A DNA stretch of 64,000 nt, taken from contig CAIIXF020000006.1 of NCBI GenBank assembly GCA_903813345.2, positions 1,736,001-1,800,000 on the forward strand. The letters run 5' to 3'. Below, piece after piece: positions 41,877-52,348 of the stretch. A program made the position numbers and the translations under genes. Source of the DNA: Owenia fusiformis (taxonomy: Eukaryota > Annelida > Polychaeta > Sabellida > Oweniidae). The first letter of the stretch is position 1; the number at the start of each line of letters is the position of its first letter. The notes beneath the pieces are model-generated. The model was not told the origin of the DNA, did not search any database, and worked only from the letters and a program-made list of their open reading frames with translations.

Positions 41877-42649
41877 TATAAACAGATCCAACTGAATGTC
41901 ACACTCACAAGCACCATTATAAATTAATTAATAATACTACATATAAAATGTAAATTCATGCCAAAGTAATAAAACATGTTAAATAATACATGGGAGTAAT
42001 TTTGTAATGCAATATTTCATGCCAAATATGTATAATTGTATATTATTACACACTGACCACTAATCACAACTTCAGCTAGTCATATACTATTTTGAATAAA
42101 ATCTTGAATGGTATATTGTCAAGATTTGTATATAAAATCTTGAATAACATATTGAGTATTAACTTGAGTGGCAACTTTAAACTTAATTTGAATTCCAACT
42201 TAAGTCATATATGATTCAGCAATGTTATGTAAATCATTTCTATCCATATGTGACCATATTGATAAATGAACGAGTGAAGAATGAAAATTGAATGCTGACA
42301 CTGTAATAAGCCAAACATGAAGGGATGAATTCAAAGGAACTAAAAGTGATAGAGATGATTTGAGTGAAAGTTATGAAAAGTTGTCACAACTTTATTTTTT
42401 TGGTTTCGTCATTCCATGTGCAATTGTCTTAATTTTTGGATAATCCTTCTATTTTTTGTTCATTTTGTATCTATCTACATTTGAATCAAATATCTTAATT
42501 TCTTTTTCAAAAATATATTAAGTATGTTAAGGTAAACATTGCATGTTTTTTAAAAATATTGCTTCCAACATTTTACTATCTTTATCCCTTCTATTTCCTT
42601 TAATATTAATAGTGCCACATGGACACCACAGTCAGTGATATGAGTTCAG
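41877..42649 (-). other. Intergenic and probable 3' UTR of ODF2
   Basis: AT-rich sequence. A TTTATT at 42391-42396 gives AATAAA on the minus strand, about 250 nt after the ODF2 stop codon. Confidence 0.45.
42391..42396 (-). terminator. Candidate ODF2 poly(A) signal
   Basis: AATAAA on the minus strand, the first good match downstream of the ODF2 stop. Confidence 0.4.
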
Positions 42650-42835
42650 TTAATGTAATGAGGATTTGAACGGGGAGCTAGCTGGTAGACCTCCTGATAT
42701 AGATGTGTCCCCAAAAACATTGGCATATGAGCTCTTGAGAAATTGGACATAGTTCTGCATGCTTCGATTTGTACTGTGGGACTGTTCCAGTCGGTCTTTC
42801 AGATCATATAGACGGGAGTTGCATTTCCTCTCAGC
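42650..42835 (-). CDS. ODF2: ODF2 last exon
   Basis: 61 codons plus TAA after a TTTCAG acceptor. It encodes the family's diagnostic C-terminus (NYVQFLKSSYANVFGD) and a short Ser/Pro tail (SISGGLPASSPF). Confidence 0.95.
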   Translation of the reverse strand, partial: AERKCNSRLYDLKDRLEQSHSTNRSMQNYVQFLKSSYANVFGDTSISGGLPASSPFKSSLH

Positions 42836-45800
42836 CTGAAATATTTCGTAAATTTTTGCACGTAAAAAAATTAAACATGGTGTTATATTAAGAATGACCA
42901 TGGCATAGCATAAGTTGGCTGGATAGAACTAAAAATTGTTCTTATTATATATATATAAACCCTGAGAACACCTCAACATCAAATCAACATAACATGAATG
43001 CAGTAGACATCACACGATTCATAATTATAAATATGGATGCAATACATAAGATTGACTATGTAATGTATGCACTATTTGAGCCAGGCCACTGGAAAAGGGG
43101 TCTCATCACATTTTTTTCAATGTTTTGATTTTTTGTTTTTATTAAAAAGCACAAAGAGACCTTTCAAATGAGCCATTGCTTGTGTCTTAACACTTTTTCC
43201 TTGCAGATATAGACCAAAAAGGTGGATTTGAATTTAGCACATTTTCCTCTTAATCGTGGGCACATTTTTGGTTCTGTAGCACAATTTAAATTTTTGTGAT
43301 CAGACCGGTTTTCCTATGGCGAGGCTCATTTATTGCATCGTATTACTGATTATTCATTTTATTGAATGGGATATTGGCTACATACCTCCTCTTTTTCCCT
43401 CTTATATCTGGCAATATCTGCCCTCCCCTGGCTCAGCTGTGACTCTAACTCTAGAAGCCTGGACTGGATAGCCCTCTCCTGCAAATACAGTGGAATGAAG
43501 TGTAAATCATCTTTTAACTAAAGGAGAGGCACAATTCCTTAAAATGAATTTCTGAATTCTTAGTCATATTATTATTCTCTTTAGATGATGTCATGAGAAA
43601 TTTACTTTTCAATGTTGATTAATAAGTTGGCCAAATAAGATTCAACAAGCTGAAGGGAATCTGGGCCATTGCATATGCTACACCCTTGTCTAAATATTAA
43701 GTACCTTTGATGCAGCCTTCTCTCTGTTATCCTCAGCTAGTCTTCGTGTTTCACTAAGTGCTGTTTCTAATTGCCTTGTAAGACTACTGTTCTCTCTCTT
43801 TAACTCATCAATTCGCAACTAAATCACATTAAAAAACAATCAATTAAACATGCATTCCATCTAGATTATCATTTGTGTGGTAGCGTATCATATGAAGACA
43901 TAATGAGATGACAAAATATCATGTGGATAAAATGTATCAAGTGAAGACAATGTATCATGTGGAGATCATGTACATTTATATACATGTATTCATATCCTAT
44001 TAGTACTATATGAGTATACAATCAAAGGGTAACACAAAGTTGTGTATAATCCCAAACACTCACATTATATTGGTTGTTGGCTTCTTCTTTCTTGCCCATT
44101 GACTCATTCAGGTGGCGATTCTGCTCATCAATATCTTTCTGACGTCTATCCAAGGTCTCCAGCTGGGCTTTCAGGGTTCTATTCTCATCCTGAATGTCAT
44201 GAATTTTCTCTTTTAAGCTCTCTAGGTTCTCTGTCTTGTGTTCTAACTGTAACGTGAATACATTAAATATATCCATTCTCATATAATAAGAATCAAAACA
44301 AACAGCATGAGTTTCATATACAACTGCAAAGTGATAAACCTTAAAGTGTCTGAAAATTCTGGTGACATAAAGCACTGAGTTTACCCTAGGGGATTAGTTA
44401 ATTTTTTTATATGGATACATGTATTATAAGCTATGTCAAATTCCACTTTGTTTAGTTCACTATGGTTTTGTTACAATTTCTGGGGTAATATTACAATCGA
44501 GTGAACTAATAATATTATGAAAGTATTGTTAACAGCAACGCACAATTTTTAAACACTAAAAAGAGATATTTTTAGGAAATCAGTAAAAGAAGTCCTTTCA
44601 ACTGCTTTCATCAAACTTGTCAACCAAATGATTCTTACATCTAATCTTCGATAAACAGCACAACTGACTGCACAAGAATCAACACAATCATTTTTTCAAT
44701 TAAGTACAATTGATCGCCTTACCTTCACTGTGAGTTCAGCTATTAGCTTTGCATTCTCTGTGTTTCGTTGTTCATAGCCAATGATGCGATCATTGGCATC
44801 TTGCAGTCTCAATTCAGTTGTCTTCAACAGCTCTGGTAGCGGCTCTAGCTCTAGTAAGCGGTTCTGGAGACGCAATTTCACCTGTAAAAATAACACACAA
44901 AAATATCTGTCATTTTCTCTAAAACAGTGAATTTTCTTAGTTTTTTACAATTCATGAGTAATTTATTTTATATTATAAATTAAGATTATTACAACTAGAT
45001 AACGGCAACTCCGCGGAGTAGCAAATCCCAACGAACAAAATATCAATTACCGAATTCCAATCAATTATACTCATTACTTTGGTTGAAAATGAAAAAATTA
45101 GATTTTAGAATTGCGAATTCCTGCAAAGCAACCATTTTGAATTTTCTGAGGTACAAATCTGAAAAATAATACCATAATTGTGATCTACTCCAAAATTCCT
45201 TCAATTTGAGTATAATATAGCCATACTTTGAAGGGATCGAAAAATTATTGCGAAATCGTACATTAGACGGCCATTTTGAATTTTACGAGACTCGAATCAG
45301 AAAAAATATACAATATTTGCAATCTACTCTTAATTGCCTTTCATTTGAGTATAATAAAGCTATACTTCAGTAAGATCTAAAAATTAGCGAAAATTTCTGT
45401 TTTCCTGTCCCCCCATACATGGCCCCTGGGGGTCAGGATGAAAAACACGGAATATATGTGAAATAGATAAATGTTGTGATTACACTACCAAAATTTCAAA
45501 CAATAATATTAATTACTTTGGTTTAGAATGAAAAATTTATGATTTTTGCGAAAAAGTCCCGTCATTTTTAAAGCGGCGGCCATCTTGAAAAAGCGTAAAA
45601 CTATTCACCAATATACATCTTTCCACTAAATATGAAGAAAATCTGTCAACTAGTATTTGAGTTATCTTCCGGACAGACGGACGGACTGACGGACAGACGG
45701 ACGGACGGACGGACGGAGGGCTTCACTCTATCCCTAACGAACTTCGTTCATTGGGATAATAATGATTATACAAAATGCTTATTAAATCTTGTCTTGTCAT

Positions 45801-48800
45801 TGATCAAATTCATGGTTTGCAATATGGCTTCATTAACACAAACCTTGAACTAAATTAATATTTTACAACAATTAAAATACCATCTTCAACTTGTGATTAT
45901 TTGTTGTTCTGTTTTCATCTGTAATAAAATGACTCACCTTCTCTAGATTGATTTCACTGTCCTTTTCTATATGTCTTGTCTCACGTACCGACTCTTCCAG
46001 ACGAACAGACACCTCATCTGCCTCACGACGTGACTTGTTCATCTGTAGATATATACATGTATTAATTTAATACATGTTATAATTGTAATTTAATGTATTA
46101 ATGCAAGTATTAACAGGAAATATATGAAGTGACATTTTACAGTTAGAGTTACACTGCTTCAAATTAATTTAATTAATTGCTTCAAAATATCCTTCATTAC
46201 GAAGCTGTGTAACAGGTACCACTGATTCAAAAAGAAAATGGTGGATGATTATAAATTATACTCGCAATGAATGAAGTATGAGTGTATTAAACAACAGCAG
46301 GCACTGGCCAAGCACTGACCTTCAAAGGTGTGCAATATCAAGAGACTTCAAATTGAATTCTAACCACATACCCCAAGTGTATATTAACATTTAGCATAAA
46401 ACACTGATATCTGAAATATATACATCCCAATCCATGTTATGTCATCAACAAATCGCAACCTAAAACATGAACTAAAATCTGAGGCAGCATCAGTTTGATA
46501 GCAGAATAAACTATACTATGGTAGTGCACATTCATGACATGGTCAAAGACAAGTGAGATAGAGTTAGAGAGAGAGAGAGTCAGACACGTTGGACAAAAAA
46601 GGAGGACACAACATTAACTGCATGCAGAAAACAAATTAAATCTCATATTGTCATTAACTTGCCTTGCACCCTGCATTTTAAAATATCAATTTTGAAATAC
46701 ATAAAATAAAAATTCTGTAAATCATATCTGGAACTGAACTAAAAATATTCAACTAAAGTTATATTAAAATAATTCAAAACATGGTCTACCATACAAATGT
46801 ATGTGTGTCAATAATGACCACCAGAATTGGTATCATTATCAGTGTTTTTACAAAAAAGTGTGAAAATAACAATATCAAGATTTGGTCTGCCAACGTGATA
46901 GTTCTCAACACTAATCTTACAAATTCAAAACCCAGCTCAGAAAAACATTATACAAATATTTCATTTTTGAGGTGCATACCTCTACATCTTTCTAAGGTGA
47001 TATTTTAATCTTTAATTGCATGTGACCAAGCTTTGGCCAATCATACAATTGCAATTTGACGGTGATATAAAAAAATTCTTCATTGAATATTTACCAGGGC
47101 ACATTTCTTTATTGTATATCATGAGTTAACTAAACCTGGATTGCATTTTGAAATTGTAATGCCTGGAAAATCATGATTCATAAAAACTACAACATATTAT
47201 TTCAAAATGTCCCTTCAGTTTCAATTTTGCATTGGCTCAAAAAGATAAATAAAATATCATCACCTAGATGCAATTATGAAAGTACAGTAACCGTGAAAGT
47301 CAATGCCGAAGGCTTAAGTTCACAAGAAACAGTGACTAACAAAAGGTCACAAAAAATGTTGGCTAATAACAAAAGGTAAAAACAAAATGGAACTAAAATG
47401 ACAAAAGGTCAGCCCTTCACAGTGGGTAAAATGATATATTTATAGACATGTTTGTTAAAGCTAAGTTTAGAATTGTACAAGCATTTGAGACTATTGAGAT
47501 TGTTGACTGTATACCTTGAGTCTGGCAGAAAGACTAAGGGGACTTGCAGGGAGGTGGAGCTACATAATCACAAACATACAACAAAAATATTTATGATGAA
47601 TAAATTCTTATCATAATACAACAATGCAACCTTAAATAATACTTAAACTATGATCTGTTGAATAACATGCCTGTTTTTTATTCTCTTTATATGTGACTTG
47701 TATTTAAGAGTTTAGACACTCTACATGTACTATACACATAAATATATATTTCATGAAAAATTATTCAAGGCTTAAATTGAGAAGGAATAACTGGAGAGAG
47801 GGAGGTCGGAATTTATAGAAGATTTGAGGCTCCCTGTTAAAATGACAGTTATTCTACTACTCTGGTTCAACTGTTTAACATCTACGGACAAATCAATCTA
47901 TAGCAGCACTTGGTTTTAACATTGCTTTCTAGAGCTGAGCTTTTTAAATCATATTGGAATAACACAATAATATACTCAAGGCATGCTACTCCAACGAGGC
48001 CTACCTCGGTTTTATACTCTTCGGCTAATGTTTCAAAGTGTTGTAAACTTGACTTTAATGATGTCAATTCCGCCTCAGCTTGTGAAATCTTCATTTTATC
48101 ATTGCAGGCCTGATTCCAAACATTTAAGGGGCTAGTAATGAGGTTCACTGACACTTGAATCATGAATATAAATGACCCATTCCAAAAGCTCACCAAGTGA
48201 GCTAGAAACATGCGAACCAATAATATTGTTTTGAACGAACACATCAGTACAACCATATAAAAAAACAGTGCAACTTTAAATTATATTTTAAGCGATAATT
48301 TGTACAATCTGATAATATGGCTTATCTATTCTCCAGATTATCTCAATGATATGCATCTGATTCAGACACACTTTAAGCATTAAAAATCCACCTGAGAAAA
48401 ACTAAGTTGATGGCATGACAGGTATCAGATGGGTGAGTTATCAAGGTAACAAAGTAGATTTTGGGACAAATGAGGCAAAAGTGTTCTAAAATATAAAGTA
48501 TACAAAGGATCCCTCACTACCCCCTTCAACTGAAACTGCTTTCCAATATACTCAAGGCATGCTACTCTTAAGGATGCCTACCTCAGTTCTATACTCTTCG
48601 GCTAATGTTTCAAAGTGTTGTACACTTGACTTTAACAATGTCATTTCTGCCTCAGCTTGTGAAATCTTCATTTTATCATTGTAGGCCTTATGAGAATACA
48701 GTAATGAATTGCATAATTTCCAACAAATCATTTTATAAATGTATAACAGATTTGCAAAGTCAATGCAAAGTTTTGCAATAGAGTACTCAACCCACAGAGA

Positions 48801-51158
48801 ACATATTCAATACTAATACTCAAGGCTGAGTTGCATGGAAGTACTCAATTAGGTCACTCATAGGAAATACTTTCAATACTCAAAGTATGTCATAAAGTAC
48901 TCAACCCATACTCAAATCATAAAACTCACCTGGGATTTATACTCATCAACTAGTGTTTCATATTTTCGCAAACTTGACTTCAATGCTGTAACTTCTGTAT
49001 CAGCCTGAGAAAGCTTATCTTCTATGTTAGCTATAGATGTCTGCAATGTAATAAAATCTGTATTAGCATGAGAAAGCTTATCTTCTATGTTAGCTATAGA
49101 TGTCTGCAATGTAATAAAATCTGTATCAGCCTGAGAAAGCTTGTCTTCTATATTAGCTATAGATGTCTGCAATGTAATAATCTGTATTAGCCTGAGAGAG
49201 CTTGTCTTCTATGTTAGCTATAGATGTCTGCAATATGATAAAATCTGTATCAGCCTGAGAAAGTTTATCTTCTATGTTAGCTATAGATGTCTACAATATA
49301 ATAAAATCTGTATTAGCCTGAGAAAGCTTATCTTCTATGTTAGCTATAGATGTCTGCAATGTAATAAAATCTGTATTAGCCTGAGAGAGCTTGTCTTCTA
49401 TGTTAGCTATAGATGTCTTCAATGTAATAAAATCTGTATTAGCCTGAGAAAGCTTGTCCTCTGTAAGCTAGAAATGTCTACAATGTAATAAAATCTGTAT
49501 TAGCCTGAGAAAGCTTATCTTCTATGTTAGCTATAGATGTCTGCAATGTAATAAAATCTGTATTAGCCTGAGAAAGCTTGTCTTCTATGTTAGCTATAGA
49601 TGTCTACAATGTAATAAAATCTGTATCAGCCTGAGAAAGCTTATCTTCTATGTTAGCTATAGATGTCTACAATGTAATAAAATCTGTATTAGCCTGAGAA
49701 AGCTTATCTTCTATGTTAGCTATAGATGTCTGCAATGTAATAAAATCTGTATTAGCCTGAGAAAGCTTGTCTTCTATGCTAGCTATAGATGTCTGCAATG
49801 TAATAAAATCTTTATTAGCCTGAGAAAGCTTGTCCTCTGTAAGCTAGAGATGTCTGCAATGTAATAAAATCTGTATCAACCTGAGAAAGCTTTCTTCTAT
49901 GTTAGCTATAGATGTCTGCAATATAATAAAATCTGTATCAGCCCGAGAAAGCTTTCTTCTATGATAGCTATAGATGTCTGCAATAAAATAAAATCTGTAT
50001 CAGCCTGAGAAAGCTTGTCTTCTATATTAGCTATAGATGTCTGCAATGTAATAAAATCTGTATTAGCCTGAGAAAGCTTGTCTTCTATGTTAGCTATAGA
50101 TGTCTGCAATGTAATAAAATCTGTATTAGCCTGAGAGAGCTTGTCTTCTATGTTATCTATAGATGTCTACAATGTAATAAAATCTGTATTAGCCTGAGAG
50201 AGCTTGTCTTCTGTAAGCTAGAGATGTCTTCTATAAAATCTGTAATGTAACAAAATCTGGGAGCAGTGATCTGCATCTGCTGCGTTCAAGTATTCTATGT
50301 CAGCTACAGATATATACAGTGACTTTAGCCTGATCCATTCAATGGAGATATTTATGTGTTTTACAATGGTAAGCCTTGTATTTGATGATATATGGTGGGA
50401 AATTTAAATACTTATGTGAAAATTTCAATAAATTCTTTTTTCAAAAGTCACATATTCAAAAAATACTTAAATAATTTTTTTAAAGTGACAAAAAGTTATA
50501 TTTGAATAATTACAAGTACAAGCAAACTACATTTTTGCATGGGGTCTTTAAGGAAGAATTACATACTCTCTCCCCTCTTGGATTAAGCTCATTGATGTAA
50601 AAATGACGTTCACTTCAAAATATGGGGGTTTACCAACCCCTTCCATTTTAGATTTATATTTTGACTCAGTATGTCATTTGTTTTGAGAAGTACATTCGTA
50701 AGACACTCTCTGAGCCTTGAAGATATGAATGAAATTGATACAGAAGTAAGATAATTATTTGTGAACAGTTTGTAGAAATGGAAAAGGTAATTATCATGAT
50801 GGCAATAAGCAAACACTGAGTGAATAATGGTTACATTTGCACTAAAGATGACAAAATTTAGATAAAAATTATTTATTTTATATAACAAAAGGACAACATT
50901 TACATAGTATACTAGCCTTGCCCAAGTCGGTATTTTTTTTACTTATCTGATCTTGAATTATTGGTCATAATAGAAATCAAAATAAGTAGAAGAGACCGAC
51001 TTGGGCAAGGCTAATAGCATACCTTCAGTCGTTCATTTTCTAATTTATGTATTCCAGATTCACTGGTTTTATTATGCAGGTCAGCAGTTAGTCTCTCTAC
51101 TTGACCTTTGTAGTCTTCTTCTGTCCTGTGTAATAGACTCTCTATCTCAGACAAACGG
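42650..51158 (-). CDS. ODF2: ODF2/cenexin, 3' half, 11 exons on the minus strand
   Basis: Eleven exons with GT-AG borders join without frame breaks, from 51023-51158 down to the stop at 42650 (about 446 codons). The product is a continuous coiled coil. Its end (RLEQSHSTNRSMQNYVQFLK and SSYANVFGD) is almost identical to the C-terminus of human ODF2. Upstream matches include KLENERLK, EDKLSQA...DEYKSQ, READEV and LRLQNRLLELEPLPELLK. ODF2/cenexin builds mother-centriole appendages (needed for cilia) and sperm-tail outer dense fibres. All joins are phase 0 except the first exon's 5' border. Two additional coiled-coil exons (48582-48686 and 48005-48109) have no counterpart in the human protein. 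A 45-nt exon (47515-47559) may be alternative. The N-terminal half, about 550 residues in human, was not found in the window; the next gene upstream is on the other strand. Confidence 0.92.
43386..43478 (-). CDS. ODF2: ODF2 exon, coiled coil
   Basis: 31 codons between TTTGCAG and GTATG. Encodes ERAIQSRLLELESQLSQG, matching human ERAAQNKILDLETQLS. Confidence 0.93.
43705..43818 (-). CDS. ODF2: ODF2 exon, coiled coil
   Basis: 38 codons between ATTTAG and GTACTT. Encodes LTRQLETALSETRRLAED, matching human ARQLESAIEDARRQVEQ. Confidence 0.93.
44064..44246 (-). CDS. ODF2: ODF2 exon, coiled coil
   Basis: 61 codons between TTACAG and GTGAGT. Encodes a charged helix with KIHDIQDENRTLKAQLETLD, in the position of the human KHQASQKENKQLSLKVDELE region. 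Confidence 0.92.
44723..44881 (-). CDS. ODF2: ODF2 exon, coiled coil
   Basis: 53 codons between TTTACAG and GTAAGG. Encodes ELEPLPELLKTTELRLQDA and GYEQRNTENAKLIAEL, matching human LQQLPDILKITEAKL and GYERKNIDLT. Confidence 0.94.
44993..45760 (-). repeat. CGAAC/GTTCG repeat family, copy 3
   Basis: Reverse-complement copy of 28099-28903 and 32161-32958, in an ODF2 intron. It begins AACTAGATAACGGCAACTCC and ends GAACTTCGTTCATTGGGATAAT, with a GGACGGAC-rich run at 45672-45722. Confidence 0.92.
45938..46042 (-). CDS. ODF2: ODF2 exon, coiled coil
   Basis: 35 codons between CTACAG and GTGAGT. Encodes MNKSRREADEVSVRLEES, matching human MKTRLEADEVAAQLERC. Confidence 0.93.
46043..47514 (-). other. 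ODF2 intron, nothing recognised
   Basis: AT-rich sequence. Small plus-strand ORFs (46781-47008 and 47173-47379) have no recognisable features. Confidence 0.5.
47515..47559 (-). CDS. ODF2: Possible 45-nt ODF2 micro-exon
   Basis: Between TATGTAG and GTATAC, in frame, encoding LHLPASPLSLSARLK, which is not coiled-coil-like. Both splice sites are reasonable and phase 0 is kept, so it could be an alternative exon. It has no human match that I recall. Confidence 0.45.
48005..48109 (-). CDS. ODF2: ODF2 duplicated coiled-coil exon, copy B
   Basis: 35 codons between AATCAG and GTAGGC, phase 0. Encodes KMKISQAEAELTSLKSSLQH and ends EEYKTE. It is nearly identical to 48582-48686 and homologous to 48930-49040. 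Confidence 0.88.
48582..48686 (-). CDS. ODF2: ODF2 duplicated coiled-coil exon, copy C
   Basis: 35 codons between CATAAG and GTAGGC, phase 0. Encodes KMKISQAEAEMTLLKSSVQH and ends EEYRTE. The acceptor is pyrimidine-poor, so its use needs transcript support. Confidence 0.82.
48930..49040 (-). CDS. ODF2: ODF2 coiled-coil exon, ancestral copy D
   Basis: 37 codons between ACATTGCAG and GTGAGT, phase 0. Encodes IEDKLSQADTEVTALKSSLR and ends DEYKSQ, the direct match of the human MEDKLNQAHLEVQQLKASVK / DNYKSQ segment (37 residues there too). The acceptor lies in the last unit of a 63-bp array, and each upstream unit carries a similar acceptor, so the true 5' border is uncertain. Confidence 0.8.
49041..50275 (-). 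repeat. 63-bp minisatellite derived from an ODF2 exon
   Basis: About 19-20 head-to-tail copies of a 63-bp unit. On the minus strand an intact unit reads QTSIANIEDKLSQADTDFIT plus L: 21 residues, exactly three heptads. The two or three units next to exon 48930-49040 are open in frame. Further upstream many copies carry CAG-to-TAG stops (the CTACAAT variants on the plus strand), 2-3 base deletions or a truncated CTGTAAGCTAGAGATG form. Every unit keeps TTATTACATTGCAG or a variant, resembling the exon's own splice acceptor. Mostly intronic satellite; translation beyond the last units is unlikely. Confidence 0.92.
50276..50912 (-). other. ODF2 intron, nothing recognised
   Basis: AT-rich sequence with no element or exon recognised. 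The minus-strand ORF 50610-50888 shows no family features. Confidence 0.45.
50913..51013. repeat. 101-bp foldback next to an ODF2 splice donor
   Basis: TAGCCTTGCCCAAGTCGGT at the left and its exact reverse complement at the right flank about 63 bp of AT-rich loop. The right end is 8 bp from the splice donor of exon 51023-51158. Confidence 0.88.
51023..51158 (-). CDS. ODF2: ODF2 exon, first one found in the window
   Basis: 136 nt between AATTTCAG and GTATGC. Encodes RLSEIESLLHRTEEDYKGQV and ends KLENERLK, matching human DSLVERLHRQTAEY...KLENERLK. It needs two bases from a preceding exon that I could not find. Confidence 0.9.
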
Positions 51159-52202
51159 CTGAAATTAGAAGAAATTATAACAATATGAATAATTTTCTTT
51201 AAAAGATATGATAATATTTGTATTTAAATTTGGGCAATTTACGCCTGGGGGCCTAAGGTATTTTTGTACACTGATACAATCTTAAAGTCATTGGGATGTG
51301 ACATTACAGCCTACATATTATGCTCATAACATTAAATGATCAGTTTAAGCCAACGCCCAGCAAATAAGCACATTAAGCAATAAGCTACAATTCTTCCACA
51401 CCCTCCCTCCCAGTAATTTTATTGCATTTGTGGGTTTTTACATTTTTTCTTTGGTTTATTATATATTGTTTTTTAGTTTTAGCTTTAGTTTAGTGTATGG
51501 GGGTTAGTTATTAATATTTAATAACTTGTGACGTAATGTTATATAATATTACATAATGTAACGTGATAAAAACTCCTACTGCTCCAAACACATTCTTATG
51601 TTTTTGTAATTGTATCTAATTTAAAGCTTTGAAAAATAACTTTTAGATATTTTATTCACTTTTCAGTTTTTTATGGTACTGTGGTCAATTCTAACAGACT
51701 AGACCATCTACAATTGTCGTTTACTCATTTAAGAATTTCATGTGACTTTAAATTCATGTAAAAAGGTGGTCTAGCACAGGATATACAAATGTTATTTTAA
51801 GGTCACCATTTTAACACACAAACATTGATTCATTTTTCGCCATTCAGTATTTTCCTTAGCAGTGCCCAGGATCACATTTTCAGATGTAGAAACCAGCTTG
51901 AATGTGCAGTTAATGCACCTACTACCATCATGAACCAAATCAATTATAAATGTTCAGGTAAAATGGCCATACCACCTACACCCTGTTAATAGTATTAACT
52001 GCCAATCAATTAAAGCCCTCATATTATCTCCTTGAAATGAAAAAATAAAAATTAATTGTTTCAATATCACCTGTTCTCTATTTCCCTGTACCTAATTTAA
52101 GCCTCAGATGCATGCTCATTCTTAAACCAGAGCTTCCGGAAGTAGGATATAATATCTCGAACTATATTTCAAAAGTATACTTATTCAAAGTTATATTTAA
52201 AA
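51159..52202. other. Intergenic between divergent ODF2 and GGT
   Basis: No ODF2 upstream exon is recognised on the minus strand. Presumed promoter and 5' UTR of the GGT gene lie at the right end. No TATA box or repeat stands out. Confidence 0.45.
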
Positions 52203-52348
52203 ATGACACAAGAAGGTTCAAGATGGAGAACTGTACTGATACCTTATTTGGTATTATGTTTAATATGTTACTTGAAAGGATGTTTCGGGGATGCAGCAAA
52301 GAAAGGTGTGGTCATAGCTGCTGATGCTGAATGCAGACAAATTGGAAG
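52203..52348 (+). CDS. GGT exon 1
   Basis: 48 codons plus 2 nt from ATG to GTACAT. Cytoplasmic tail MTQEGSRWR, membrane anchor, then [12 protein letters not shown] second ORF in another frame (52112-52324) is a shadow. Confidence 0.9.

Noticed and set aside
34669-42000. Missing SH3/PB1 exons of the p67phox-like gene downstream of exon 8
   Set aside because: I looked for ALYDY-like SH3 starts and a PB1 OPCA-like acidic patch on the plus strand and saw none; a profile search is still needed.
42650-42835. CEP135 or TSGA10 as the identity of the coiled-coil gene
   Set aside because: The C-terminal RSMQNYVQFLKSSYANVFGD segment and the ordered upstream matches (LPELLK, READEV, KLENERLK) fit ODF2 much better.
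49041-50275. Regularly spaced repeats that might suggest a CRISPR array
   Set aside because: The whole 63-bp unit repeats with no unique spacers, it lies in a eukaryotic gene, and it encodes a coiled-coil segment.
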